64,000 nucleotides of DNA, taken from the NCBI GenBank assembly GCA_934255455.1, contig CAKQNS010000004.1, positions 1 through 64,000 on the forward strand. Direction: 5' to 3'. A model generated the notes under the pieces. The model was not told the DNA's origin and made no database searches. It saw only the letters and a list, made by a program, of their open reading frames with translations. The position numbers and the translations under genes were made by a program. The stretch comes from an uncultured Alphaproteobacteria bacterium (lineage in GTDB: Bacteria; Pseudomonadota; Alphaproteobacteria; Rs-D84). The number at the start of each line of letters is the position of its first letter. Within the stretch, counting starts at the first letter, position 1. Shown here one piece after another: positions 43,088 to 52,600 of this stretch.

Positions 43088-43900
43088 ATGTTATTAAAAG
43101 GAAAAAAGATTCTGATTACTGGCGTGGCCAACGATTGGTCTATGGCGTGGGCAATTGCACGGCGCGCGCATGAAATGGGGGCGGAAATCGCAATGCCTTA
43201 TGCGATGCCGGCATTGGAACGTCGCGTGCGCCCATTGGCGGAATCCATTGATGCCAAATTTGTCCAGGAATGCAATGTCCAAAATGATGAACAGATGGAT
43301 TCGCTGTTTGCGAACATTGAACGCGAATGGGGGCATTTGGACGGTATGTTGCATGCAATTGCATTTTCAGACAAAAATGAACTGACCGGTCGTTATGTTG
43401 ATACAACCCGCGCGAATTTCAAGAACACGATGGACATTTCCGTGTATTCGTTGGTTGATTTGACGCGTCGCGCGTCGCGCCTGATGACAGATGGCGGCAG
43501 CATTGTCGCGCTGACATATTTCGGCGGGGAAAAATCCGTGCCAAATTATAATGTGATGGGTGTTGCCAAATCCGCCCTGGACAGCAGTGTGCGGTACTTG
43601 GCGTCCGATCTGGGGCGCGACAAGATTCGCGTAAACGCGATTTCGGCGGGGCCGATTATGACACTGGCATCATCGGGTGTTGGTGGGTTCAAGGCGATGT
43701 TGCGCCTGAACGCAGAACAGACCCCATTGCGTCGCAATATGACCCTGGACGATGTATCCGGCGCGGCGGTGTATTTGTTCAGCAACCTGTCGTCTGCCGT
43801 CACGGGCGAGGTTCATCATGTTGACTGTGGATATTCCACCACGGGTATGATGCCGAATGAATTAAAAGACATTTTGTTGCGTGGGCTGGATGAAAAATAG
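43088..43900 (+). CDS. fabI: Enoyl-[acyl-carrier-protein] reductase (NADH), FabI
   Basis: Catalyses the last step of each fatty-acid elongation cycle. Typical FabI pieces: KKILITGVANDWSMAWAIA (nucleotide loop with the NDWS form), the core LHAIAFSDKNELTGRYVDT, the catalytic YNVMGVAK (Tyr-x6-Lys) and VRVNAISAGPI-like RVNAISAGPIMT. The length of 270 is normal. AAAAGGAAAG upstream decides the start. It follows the ABC-F gene by 72 bases and ends with its own terminator. Confidence 0.95.
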   Translation: MLLKGKKILITGVANDWSMAWAIARRAHEMGAEIAMPYAMPALERRVRPLAESIDAKFVQECNVQNDEQMDSLFANIEREWGHLDGMLHAIAFSDKNELTGRYVDTTRANFKNTMDISVYSLVDLTRRASRLMTDGGSIVALTYFGGEKSVPNYNVMGVAKSALDSSVRYLASDLGRDKIRVNAISAGPIMTLASSGVGGFKAMLRLNAEQTPLRRNMTLDDVSGAAVYLFSNLSSAVTGEVHHVDCGYSTTGMMPNELKDILLRGLDEK

Positions 43901-43920
43901 TCTGCGAAACGCAAAATAAT

Positions 43921-43954
43921 GAGCACCCCATTTTGGGGTGCTTTAATTTTTTTA
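43921..43954 (+). terminator. Terminator after fabI
   Basis: GCACCCCA pairs with TGGGGTGC (43923-43941) with a 3-base loop and a T-rich tail. Confidence 0.92.
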
Positions 43955-44062
43955 TAATTTTTATAAAAAAGTAATTGATTTATAACAGGAATTCAATCAT
44001 AATTAGAATATGATACAAGAAAGATAGGAAATATAATCAATGTCATAAAATGGAGGGGCGCG

Positions 44063-44302
44063 ATGATTACGAATACAATGTTTTGGAGTGCAATTGATGG
44101 TCTGGCCGCATCGCGCAAGATTTCATGTTCGCGCATGGCGCGTATCAGCGGAATTGATGCCACCGCATTGAACAAGAGTAAGCGCACCGGCACGGGTGGT
44201 CGCCAATATTGGATGTCGGTTGGTACATTAATCAAAATTTTGGATGCAACACATACTGAATGGGCCGAGTTCGCAAAATTTTTCCCACAGAATTCTAAAT
44301 AG
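44063..44302 (+). CDS. Short S24-type HTH protein lacking the peptidase domain
   Basis: The 79 residues match the N-terminal HTH of alphaproteobacterial S24/LexA-like regulators: FWSAIDGLAASRKISCSRMARISGIDATALNKSKR, seen here as consecutive short blocks FWSAIDGLAAS and ARISGIDATALNKSKR, then YWMSVGTLIKILDAT. Relatives usually continue into an S24 autocleavage domain; here the frame stops after PQNSK, so the protein is either a stand-alone repressor or a truncated one. GGAGGGG gives a strong start. A weak G+C hairpin and T-run follow at about 44303-44328. Confidence 0.75.
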   Translation: MITNTMFWSAIDGLAASRKISCSRMARISGIDATALNKSKRTGTGGRQYWMSVGTLIKILDATHTEWAEFAKFFPQNSK

Positions 44303-44327
44303 TCCGTCGCCACAGGGCGGATTTTTA

Positions 44328-44356
44328 TTGCACGAAATTGGCGATTTTTCTATAAT
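44328..44356 (+). promoter_or_regulatory. Promoter of ligA, close to the start codon
   Basis: TTGCAC (44328-44333) and TATAAT (44351-44356) with a 17-base spacer. The ATG at 44364 is only 7 bases after the -10 box, so the transcript should be leaderless or nearly so, with AGGGGT lying between. Confidence 0.65.
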
Positions 44357-44363
44357 CAGGGGT

Positions 44364-46370
44364 ATGAGCAAGACACCTGATTTATTTACATTGGCCGAAC
44401 ACGCCGATTTGTTGAAAAAACTGAACGAATGGGACATTGCGTATCATCAAAAAGATGCCCCGGTGGTTGACGATGCCACATACGATGCAGCAAAATCGCG
44501 CGCGTTGGCCATTGAATCTGAATTTCCAGAACTGGCGAAAAATGGTGCGTCCACGCATGTTGGTGCGGCGGTCGCGGCGGGGTTCAAATCGTACCCACAC
44601 ACCGTGCCGATGCTGTCTATTTCGGATGTGTTCAATCAGGGCGAGGTTGCCGATTGGTTTGACAAATTGGCAGATAAAAATCTGTTTATTGAATTAAAGG
44701 TTGATGGTGTATCGTTTGCGGCGCGCTATGAACATGGACGCCTGGTTCGCGGGTTGACGCGGGGCAGTGGTGTTTTGGGTGAAGATATAACGGAAAACCT
44801 GCGCACGATTGCGGATATTCCACAAAACCTGACGGGTGATTTTCCCGCTGTTATCGAGGTCCGGGGCGAGGTTTATATGCGTCGCGCTGATTTTATTGCG
44901 CTGAACGCGGCGGCAATGGAAAACGGTGACAAAGTATTTGCCAACCCGCGCAATGCGGCGGCTGGGTCATTGCGGCAACTGAATCCGGCGGTGACGGCGT
45001 CGCGGCGTCTGTCGGCATTTGGGTATACTTATGGTGAATTGTCCGCGCGCACATGGCAAACGCAAAGTGAATATTTTGATAAATTGGAATCGTGGGGGTT
45101 CAAAACCACGCGGCCATGGGCGCATCATGCGCACACGCTGGACGAAATCCAGCATGTATACAACCAAACCATGCTGATACGCGACGAAATTCCGTTTGAT
45201 ATTGACGGCCTGGTGATAAAGGTGAACAATGTCGCCCTGCAAGAAAAAATGGGTGCGCGTGCCAACAGCCCCCGGTGGGAGGTTGCGTATAAATTCCCCG
45301 CGGCGCGTGCAATAACCGCATTGCGTGACATTACGGTCCAGGTTGGGCGTACGGGCGTTTTGACGCCGGTTGCGGAATTGGAACCAATAAATATCGGTGG
45401 TGTTTTGGTGTCGCGTGCGACGCTGCACAATGCGGACGAAATCGCGCGTCTGGGGGTCAAAATTGGGGACAAGATTATTGTTCAACGCGCGGGCGACGTG
45501 ATTCCGCAAATTGTTGGCGTGGCGGAAACCGCGCCCGATGCGCGTGAATTTGTATTCCCAACCGTGTGTCCCGTCTGTGGCGCGGCGGTTGTCCAGGAAT
45601 CGGGCCAGGTTGCGCGCCGCTGTGTGAATACATTGGGGTGTCCGGCGCAACGCATTGGCGAATTGGAGCATTTTGTTTCGCGCAAGGGTTTTGACATTGA
45701 CGGCCTGGGGACGCGCCAGTTGGAATTGTTTATTTCGCGTGGTTGGATTTCGTCGCCCGCCGACATATTTACATTGATTGCGCGCCACGGCGATGCGATA
45801 AAAAATCTGGACGGGTTCGGCGATAAATCGGTTGCAAATCTGGATGCGGCGATTGAACGCGCCCGCGATATTGATTTGCATCGTTTCCTGTTCGCCATCG
45901 GCGTGCCCGAGGTGGGCGAGGTCACGTCCAAGATTTTGTCGCGTGCATTTGGGAATCTGGACGCAATTCGCAGTGCGCCTGCGTGGAAACTGAAACAGGT
46001 TGATGGTATTGGCGATGTTATGGCGGATGAAATTGTTTCGTTTTTTGCCGATGCGCATAATGTGCGTGCACTGGACGATTTGCTGACACATGTTCGTGTG
46101 CGTGAAACGGTTGTGGATGCCGCCCCAGTGGACAGCCCCGTTGCCGGCAAGAAAATCGTCCTGACGGGGACATTGGCGAATTATACCCGTGATGCGGCGC
46201 GTGAAATTCTGGAACGCATGGGCGCGCGTGTCCAGGGCAGTGTATCCGCAAAAACAGACATTGTTCTGGCCGGGGCGGATGCCGGGTCCAAATTGACGCG
46301 CGCAAATGAATTGGGTATTACCGTTTGGGGCGAAACAGATTTTGAAAAATTGATTTCTGAAAATAAATAA
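44364..46370 (+). CDS. ligA: NAD-dependent DNA ligase LigA
   Basis: Seals nicks during replication and repair. The adenylation domain has the active Lys in ELKVDGVSF (residue 112) and RGSGVLGEDIT. The OB domain follows. The four-Cys zinc finger is CPVCGAAVVQESGQVARRC plus CPAQ (about 402-425). HhH repeats and a C-terminal BRCT domain (GKKIVLTGTLANYTRDAA, from about 592) complete the usual order. The 668 residues match the family. The ATG at 44364 is chosen because upstream starts would overlap the HTH gene and its terminator. Confidence 0.96.
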   Translation: MSKTPDLFTLAEHADLLKKLNEWDIAYHQKDAPVVDDATYDAAKSRALAIESEFPELAKNGASTHVGAAVAAGFKSYPHTVPMLSISDVFNQGEVADWFDKLADKNLFIELKVDGVSFAARYEHGRLVRGLTRGSGVLGEDITENLRTIADIPQNLTGDFPAVIEVRGEVYMRRADFIALNAAAMENGDKVFANPRNAAAGSLRQLNPAVTASRRLSAFGYTYGELSARTWQTQSEYFDKLESWGFKTTRPWAHHAHTLDEIQHVYNQTMLIRDEIPFDIDGLVIKVNNVALQEKMGARANSPRWEVAYKFPAARAITALRDITVQVGRTGVLTPVAELEPINIGGVLVSRATLHNADEIARLGVKIGDKIIVQRAGDVIPQIVGVAETAPDAREFVFPTVCPVCGAAVVQESGQVARRCVNTLGCPAQRIGELEHFVSRKGFDIDGLGTRQLELFISRGWISSPADIFTLIARHGDAIKNLDGFGDKSVANLDAAIERARDIDLHRFLFAIGVPEVGEVTSKILSRAFGNLDAIRSAPAWKLKQVDGIGDVMADEIVSFFADAHNVRALDDLLTHVRVRETVVDAAPVDSPVAGKKIVLTGTLANYTRDAAREILERMGARVQGSVSAKTDIVLAGADAGSKLTRANELGITVWGETDFEKLISENK

Positions 46371-46373
46371 CAA

Positions 46374-47294
46374 TTACCGCGACAATTGGCGTTCCAGATT
46401 TTGGAATTTTGCCATTTGTTCGCGCATAAATGCAATTTTTTCGGCGTTGTTGTTTATGCTTTTCTGGTTCTGTGGATTTTTGCGCAGGTCGTCGGCCGCC
46501 TTGATAAAACGTTTCAGCCACACAACCATGGTGCGATATTTCATAATTTCGCGCAATTTGTCGTTTTTAATGCTGGGCATGGCCCACAGGTGTTTGTTGT
46601 GCATTTTGCGATATACCTCGTACACAGGTTTGCAAATATCCAATTCAATTTGCAGCGGCGCAAAAATATCACGGTATATGAAACGGTATCCGGCCTCGGC
46701 AAAATCAATAAAGGAAATTTTGCTGGTGGCAGGGTCATACAACACATTCCCAGAATTCAAATCACAATGTGACCATGCCATACGCGTAGTGTATTCAAAT
46801 GTCCCAATTTCATCGCGAATGCGCGACATTTGACGAACTTCGTTTTTAGCGAACCAATTTGACATTTTGTTTTCAACAAAAGTGTCCAGCCTGTCAAATT
46901 TTAATTCTGATGCAATTTTGTGCATTTCTGGTTGGCCGATTGGTTGTGATTCATTCATATCAACCAGAAAACTGCCCAAACTGTTGGTGATTTCAAATTG
47001 CTGACGGCGGGACAGACTGCGGTATATTTCGCGTGTCAATGGAATGCCTGGGGCGCGTTCTTCCAAAATTTGGTATTCGTCATCATTGATGAATATCATA
47101 GACGGAACATTATAAACGGGGTTGCCAACCGCGCGAATGCGGTCAATGGCCTGTTTGGTGCGATGCTGTTTTGCCAGCCATGCATTTTGTGCGTCCACGC
47201 CCATCGTCGGCAAGGGGCGTTTCAATACATACCCATCACCGTAATATACAGCGTATGTTTCGCGTCCATGATTCAGTGCTCTGATTTTCACCAT
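46374..47294 (-). CDS. APH/choline-kinase-fold phosphotransferase
   Basis: The kinase-like fold has YVLKRPL (possible ATP Lys), EYQILEERAPGIPL, the catalytic loop HCDLNSGNVLYD near residue 173 and the metal Asp in SFIDFAEAG. A basic helical C-terminal region (last 60 residues) is extra. Aminoglycoside phosphotransferases and small-molecule or protein kinases share these motifs, so the substrate cannot be given. It starts one base after the Fic-like gene, so the two are co-translated from one promoter. Confidence 0.75.
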   Translation of the reverse strand: MVKIRALNHGRETYAVYYGDGYVLKRPLPTMGVDAQNAWLAKQHRTKQAIDRIRAVGNPVYNVPSMIFINDDEYQILEERAPGIPLTREIYRSLSRRQQFEITNSLGSFLVDMNESQPIGQPEMHKIASELKFDRLDTFVENKMSNWFAKNEVRQMSRIRDEIGTFEYTTRMAWSHCDLNSGNVLYDPATSKISFIDFAEAGYRFIYRDIFAPLQIELDICKPVYEVYRKMHNKHLWAMPSIKNDKLREIMKYRTMVVWLKRFIKAADDLRKNPQNQKSINNNAEKIAFMREQMAKFQNLERQLSR

Positions 47295-47295
47295 T

Positions 47296-48021
47296 TTACA
47301 GAATCCGTGATTTTTTTAACAGGTTTATAATTTCGTTTTGTGTACGCAACATACATGCCGACATGTATCGTGTGTATGTTTTGTGGTCGCCGTTGGCATT
47401 GGCGGTGATGGCCTCGCGATATTTCGCCTTGTCCGTTGAATGATTGAATACGATTGGGCGGTATCCATTTTGAATCAGTACCCAATTCATTATCAATCTG
47501 GCCGTGCGTTTGTTAAAGTCATCAAAAGGTTGCAGCGCGATTAAATCATAATGTATATTGAACGCGCGCGACATGGCGCATTCGTTGCTGTTGTTTAATT
47601 TGAATAAAATTTGATTTAATTGGAATGGTATTTCTGGGGCGTCTGGCGCATGCATACGCTGGCCATTTACCGTGATTTCCAGCACTTTTCCGGTTTGTCT
47701 GTACCCCCCCCCATGGATAAATGTATCGGCGCACAGGATGCTGTGAATACGGCATATTTCCAATGCATCAATGGTGGTGTTTGGGTTGCTGATTATATAG
47801 TCGTATGCCAAACCCAAATTTTTCATACAATTATAATCCAAATATGGTTCTTGGTCACGGGTGGGCACATAAAACAATGTGCGTGGTTCGGTGTATGACA
47901 ATTCGTGACGCAGCCAATTTACATTGTTCAGACGTTTGTGCGTGTCGGCCCCCGACAACATACAAGATATTGTCTGGCGGTTTTGTTCAATATGTGCCTT
48001 TAATTTTGGCGTCTTTGTCAT
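47296..48021 (-). CDS. Fic/Doc-fold protein with altered active-site motif
   Basis: Fic proteins transfer AMP or phosphate to hydroxyl groups of target proteins. The region DLIALQPFDDFNKRTARLI (about 158-176) aligns with the Fic motif HPFxDGNGR. The catalytic His is Gln and the anion loop reads D-F-N-K-R, closer to Doc (N-K-R) than to Fic (N-G-R). The flap and the helix before it (RIHSILCADTFIHGGGYRQTG) look normal. It is probably inactive as an AMPylase or uses a different chemistry. It has its own promoter and forms an operon with the kinase-fold gene. Confidence 0.78.
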   Translation of the reverse strand: MTKTPKLKAHIEQNRQTISCMLSGADTHKRLNNVNWLRHELSYTEPRTLFYVPTRDQEPYLDYNCMKNLGLAYDYIISNPNTTIDALEICRIHSILCADTFIHGGGYRQTGKVLEITVNGQRMHAPDAPEIPFQLNQILFKLNNSNECAMSRAFNIHYDLIALQPFDDFNKRTARLIMNWVLIQNGYRPIVFNHSTDKAKYREAITANANGDHKTYTRYMSACMLRTQNEIINLLKKSRIL

Positions 48022-48047
48022 TTATTCTCGTCCCTGTGTTTATCAGA

Positions 48048-48075
48048 AATATAATACATAAAATAAATTTGTCAA
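48048..48075 (-). promoter_or_regulatory. Promoter of the Fic-like/kinase operon
   Basis: On the minus strand TTGACA (48070-48075) and TATATT (48048-48053) with a 16-base spacer, followed by GGGACGAG before the ATG. The 180-base gap to the divergent ctpA gene holds no further feature. Confidence 0.7.
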
Positions 48076-48200
48076 GTATTTTAGGACGCCCGTATGATGA
48101 AAAATATATTGGTTGAGCAAAAAAAATCGTGTTGCGGGGGGCGGCTTTTTGTTCTATGGTTTATGGTATAAAAACTGTGTAATTATACAAAGGAAAAGGA

Positions 48201-49646
48201 ATGTTAAAAAAACTGTTGATTTTGTTTGCGCTGGCATCCCCAATGGTGGCCACGGCGGCGAACAAGCCAAAGAAAGAAGAGCCCGTTGTACATCTGACCG
48301 ATGAACAAATTTATGAGCAGTTGAAAAAACTGGCACTGGTGTTTGAAACGGCGCGTGCGTCTTTTGTAGAAGAAGCCGATGAAAAGAAAATGTTAGAGGC
48401 GGCAATGAACGGAATGTTATCGGCATTGGATCCGCATTCGTCGTATCTGTCGGCCGATGATTTCAAGGAATTTAATGACAAATCGTATGGTGAATTTGGT
48501 GGTTTGGGTATTCAAATTACCAGTGACCGTGGCGCGGTGCGTGTAATTTCGCCAATTGACGATACGCCGGCCGCGCGCGCCGGGATAAAGGCGGGCGATT
48601 ACATCACCCATATTGATGGCGAACAGGTTTTTGATTTAACACTGAACCAGGCGGTTAAAAAAATGAAAGGCCGCCCGGGGACCAAGGTTAAATTGACCGT
48701 CGTATCCGATGGTGCCGAACCACGCAACATCACATTGAAACGCGCTATTATCAAGGTAAAATCGGTAAAATTCGAAGAAAAAACAATCGCCGATGCCGAC
48801 GACGTGTCATCTGAAAAAATTGGATATATTCGTATATCTGATTTTGGTGCAACCACGGCCAAGGAATTAAAGAACGCAATTGAAAAATTGGAAAAGAAAA
48901 ATGTGATTGGGTATGTGTTGGATGTTCGCAATAACCCCGGTGGGTACCTGACCGCCGCGATAGAGGTTGCTGATGCGTTTCTGGACAGTGGCGAAATCGT
49001 GTCCACCCGCGGCAAGGCGAAAACGGACATTGAACGCAGTTTCGCGCATCCGGGCGATATGACAAATGGCAAACCGGTTGTTGTGCTGATAAACCATGGG
49101 TCGGCATCGGCATCGGAAATTGTCGCGGGGGCATTACAGGATAATGGTCGCGGGCTGGTCATGGGGTCGCAAAGTTTCGGCAAGGGCAGTGTGCAACAGC
49201 AAAAGCCCCTGGGCGATGGCACGGCAATTCATATTACAATCGCGCGCTATTATACCCCCAGTGGCCGTTCAATCCAGAACGAGGGCATCACCCCCGATGT
49301 CGAGGTTCTGCAAAGTAAAATCGAAACAATAGAACGCAAAGAAAGCCTGTATTCCGAGGCATCATTCAAAAACGCGTTGAAAAACGAAAGTGCCAAGAAA
49401 AAGGCCGACAAAAAGACCGATGATGACGATGCGCCGGAATTGACTGATGCGGAAAAAGATGCATTGGATTATCAATTGCAACGCGGTATGGATATGGTGC
49501 GTGCAATGTCTAAATTGCAATCGCGCACGCCGGCGTGTGGCATAACCCCGGAACAAGAGGCTGAAATTGCCGCCGTTATGGCGGACGACACCCCGGTGGC
49601 CACGCCCGAAAAATCCAAGAAATCAGATTCAAAGAAAAAGAAATAA
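48201..49646 (+). CDS. ctpA: S41 family C-terminal processing peptidase (CtpA)
   Basis: A periplasmic serine protease that trims C-termini of envelope proteins and wall hydrolases. The signal peptide MLKKLLILFALASPMVATA is followed by a helical N-domain with LSALDPHSSYLS, a PDZ domain (GGLGIQITSDRG, about 95-180) and the protease core with the Ser motif GSASASEIVAGALQ (near 300) and the Lys motif SFGKGSVQQQ. A Lys/Asp-rich tail (KKKADKKTDDDDAPE and KKSDSKKKK) is unusual. The start has AAGGAAAAGGA. nifJ follows 25 bases after the stop. Confidence 0.93.
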   Translation: MLKKLLILFALASPMVATAANKPKKEEPVVHLTDEQIYEQLKKLALVFETARASFVEEADEKKMLEAAMNGMLSALDPHSSYLSADDFKEFNDKSYGEFGGLGIQITSDRGAVRVISPIDDTPAARAGIKAGDYITHIDGEQVFDLTLNQAVKKMKGRPGTKVKLTVVSDGAEPRNITLKRAIIKVKSVKFEEKTIADADDVSSEKIGYIRISDFGATTAKELKNAIEKLEKKNVIGYVLDVRNNPGGYLTAAIEVADAFLDSGEIVSTRGKAKTDIERSFAHPGDMTNGKPVVVLINHGSASASEIVAGALQDNGRGLVMGSQSFGKGSVQQQKPLGDGTAIHITIARYYTPSGRSIQNEGITPDVEVLQSKIETIERKESLYSEASFKNALKNESAKKKADKKTDDDDAPELTDAEKDALDYQLQRGMDMVRAMSKLQSRTPACGITPEQEAEIAAVMADDTPVATPEKSKKSDSKKKK

Positions 49647-49671
49647 TACATAGTACAAGGGACATGGAATT

Positions 49672-52600
49672 ATGGCAAATTTAATTGTTGATGGAAACTG
49701 GGCGGCGGCGGATGTCGCATACAGATGTGTTGATTTTGCGGCTATTTACCCCATTACCCCCAGCAGCACCATGGGCGAATTGGCGGACGAATGGTCGTTC
49801 CAGCATAAAAAAAATATCTGGGGCGCAATTCCGCAAATAATCGAAATGCAATCCGAAGGCGGCGCGGCCGGCGCAATGCATGGCGCGTTGCAAATGGGGT
49901 CGTTGGCCACAACATTTACCGCGTCCCAGGGATTGTTGCTGATGATTCCGAATATGTATAAAATTGCTGGCGAACAAACACCGTTTGTTATGCATGTGGC
50001 GGCACGTGCGTTGGCCACGCATGCGTTGTCAATCTTTGGCGACCACAGCGATGTTATGTCGGTGCGCAGCACGGGTTTCGCGTTATTGTCCAGCCACAAT
50101 GTGCAACAGGCATCTGATATGGCGGCGATTGCACATGCGGCAACATTGCGGTCGCGTGTACCGTTCTTGCATTTCTTTGACGGGTTCCGTACCAGTCACG
50201 AAGAATCGCGTCTGGACAGAATCAGCGATGATGTTTTGCGTGAAATGTTGCCGGATGATTTGGTATTGAAAAATCATGCACGCGGAATGTCGCCGGAACA
50301 CCCAACAATTCGCGGTACCGCGCAAAACCCCGATGTATATTTCCAGGGACGCGAGGCCGCAAACCCACTGTACGCCGCAACCCCCGAAATTGTCCAGGAA
50401 TGTATGGATAAATTTGCCAAACTGACGGGGCGGCAATATCACTTGGTCGACTATGTCGGTGACCCGGCGGCCGAAAATGTTATTGTCGCCATGGGCAGTG
50501 CGTGCGAAACAATCGAAGAAACATTGGAATTTTTGCCACGTGGGTTGGGGCTGATAAAAATTCATTTGTATCGTCCGTTCCCGGTTGATGCATTTCGTGC
50601 GGCGTTGCCAAAAACGGTGCGGCGCATTGCGGTTTTGGACCGAACCAAGGAACCCGGCGCCATCGGCGAACCATTGTATCAGGATGTTAAAACCGTTGTT
50701 GGTGACGCGGCGGCGGTGTTCGGTGGGCGGTATGGTTTGGGATCCAAGGAATTCAAACCCCGCGATGTCAAGGCCGTGTATGAAAACCTGATGCGTGATA
50801 CATTGCACCATAATTTCACCGTTGGCATTGACGATGATTTGTCGGGATTGTCGCTGAAAACGGACCCTGCGTTTGCGGTCCAGGCGGAAAATTTCAAGAC
50901 CGCAATTCTGTACGGCATTGGTTCGGACGGAACGGTCGGCGCGGTTAAAAACATTGTAAAAATTGTTGGTGAAAATTCTGATTTATACCCGCAATCGTAC
51001 GCGGTATACGATTCCAAGAAATCGGGCGGACTGACCGCGTCGCACATTCGTTTTTCGGATGCCCCGATTAAAAGCCAATATTTGATAGAGGTTGCCGATT
51101 TCATCGGCGTATCAAACTTTATGATTGCCCAACGGTTTGATGTATTCCGGGGGCTGCGTGCCGGCGGGACGGTTATGATAAATACATCTATGGCGCCAGA
51201 TGTGGCGTTTGCGAATCTGCCGCGGGAAACCCAGGAACATTTAATTCGTATGCGTGCAAATGTATATTTCTTGGACGCAAATGGTGCCGCCGCCGAATTG
51301 GGTTTGGGCAACCGTATCAACACATTTATCATGTTGAACTTCTTTAACCTGACCCGGATTATTGATCCGGCGGTTGCGGCAGACTCGGCCAAGGTTGCCA
51401 TTGAAAAAACATACAAGAAAAAGGGTATGGATGTTGTCCAGGCAAACTGGACCGCGGTTGACCGGGCGGCTGAATATTTGCACCAGTACACATTGCCGTC
51501 GTCTGTATCGAATTTTGCACCTGATTTTGTGCCGTCTATGACGGCGGATGCGCCGGCGAAAATTGCGGGCACATTGGGTAAAATGGCCGCCCAACGCGGC
51601 GATGCGATACCTGTGTCGCGGTTCCGGGTTGACGGTGAATTTGGGGGCGGTCAATATCCGGTCGGAACATCAAAATATGAAAAGCGTTCAATTTCCGAAC
51701 GCGTCGCGACATGCGATTTAGAAAAATGTGTCCAATGTGGGCGGTGTTCGATGCTGTGCCCACATGCGGCCATTCGTATTCGCGCGTTGACCGCGGACCA
51801 GGTGGATGCCGCGCGGGCATCGGGCATCACGGTCGTGCCGATGAAAACGCCGGAATTGGGGCCCGATATGTATTATACATTGGCCATATCGCCGGCCGAT
51901 TGCACGGGGTGTGGTGTGTGTGTGAAAAATTGCCCGGTTGCGGCATTAGCAATGAAAAACGTGCGCGATGTTGCGGCGGAAAATCAACGCGCATTTGATG
52001 CGGTGGTGAAATTGCCGGACACACCGCGCGAAAAATTGAACCTGAATATTCCAAAGCATGTTGAATTATTGCCGCATTATTTTGAATTCCCGGGCGCATG
52101 CGCGGGGTGTGGCGAAACACCATACATTAAATTGATGTCGCATTTATTTGGCGACCGTATGGTGGTGGCGAACGCAACGGGGTGCTCGTCAATCTATGGG
52201 GCGAATTTGCCGACAACGCCATGGACGCGCGACGCGAATGGGCGCGGGCCGGCATGGTCTAATTCGCTGTTCGAAGACAATGCTGAATATGGTTTGGGTA
52301 TGCGTTTGGCATTGAACCAGCAACGCGATACTTTGCGTGGAATGCTGTTTGAATTAAATGTTCCAAATGTCGATGCCTTGTTTGCCGAAACAGATGTCGT
52401 GGCCCAGCGGAAAAATGTTGAAATGTTGCGCGCGCGCCTGGCAAACGATAAAAATCCGCGTGCCCGTATGGCGGAACCTTTGTTGGATGCGTTGGTCGAC
52501 AAATCGGTATGGATTGTCGGCGGCGACGGTTGGGCATACGATATTGGGTATGGTGGTCTGGACCACATTTTGCACAGCGGTGAAAATGTAAATATATTGG

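Noticed and set aside
44967..46373. A 468-residue minus-strand frame opposite ligA
   Set aside because: It is an antisense shadow caused by the codon bias of ligA; composition is improbable for a protein.
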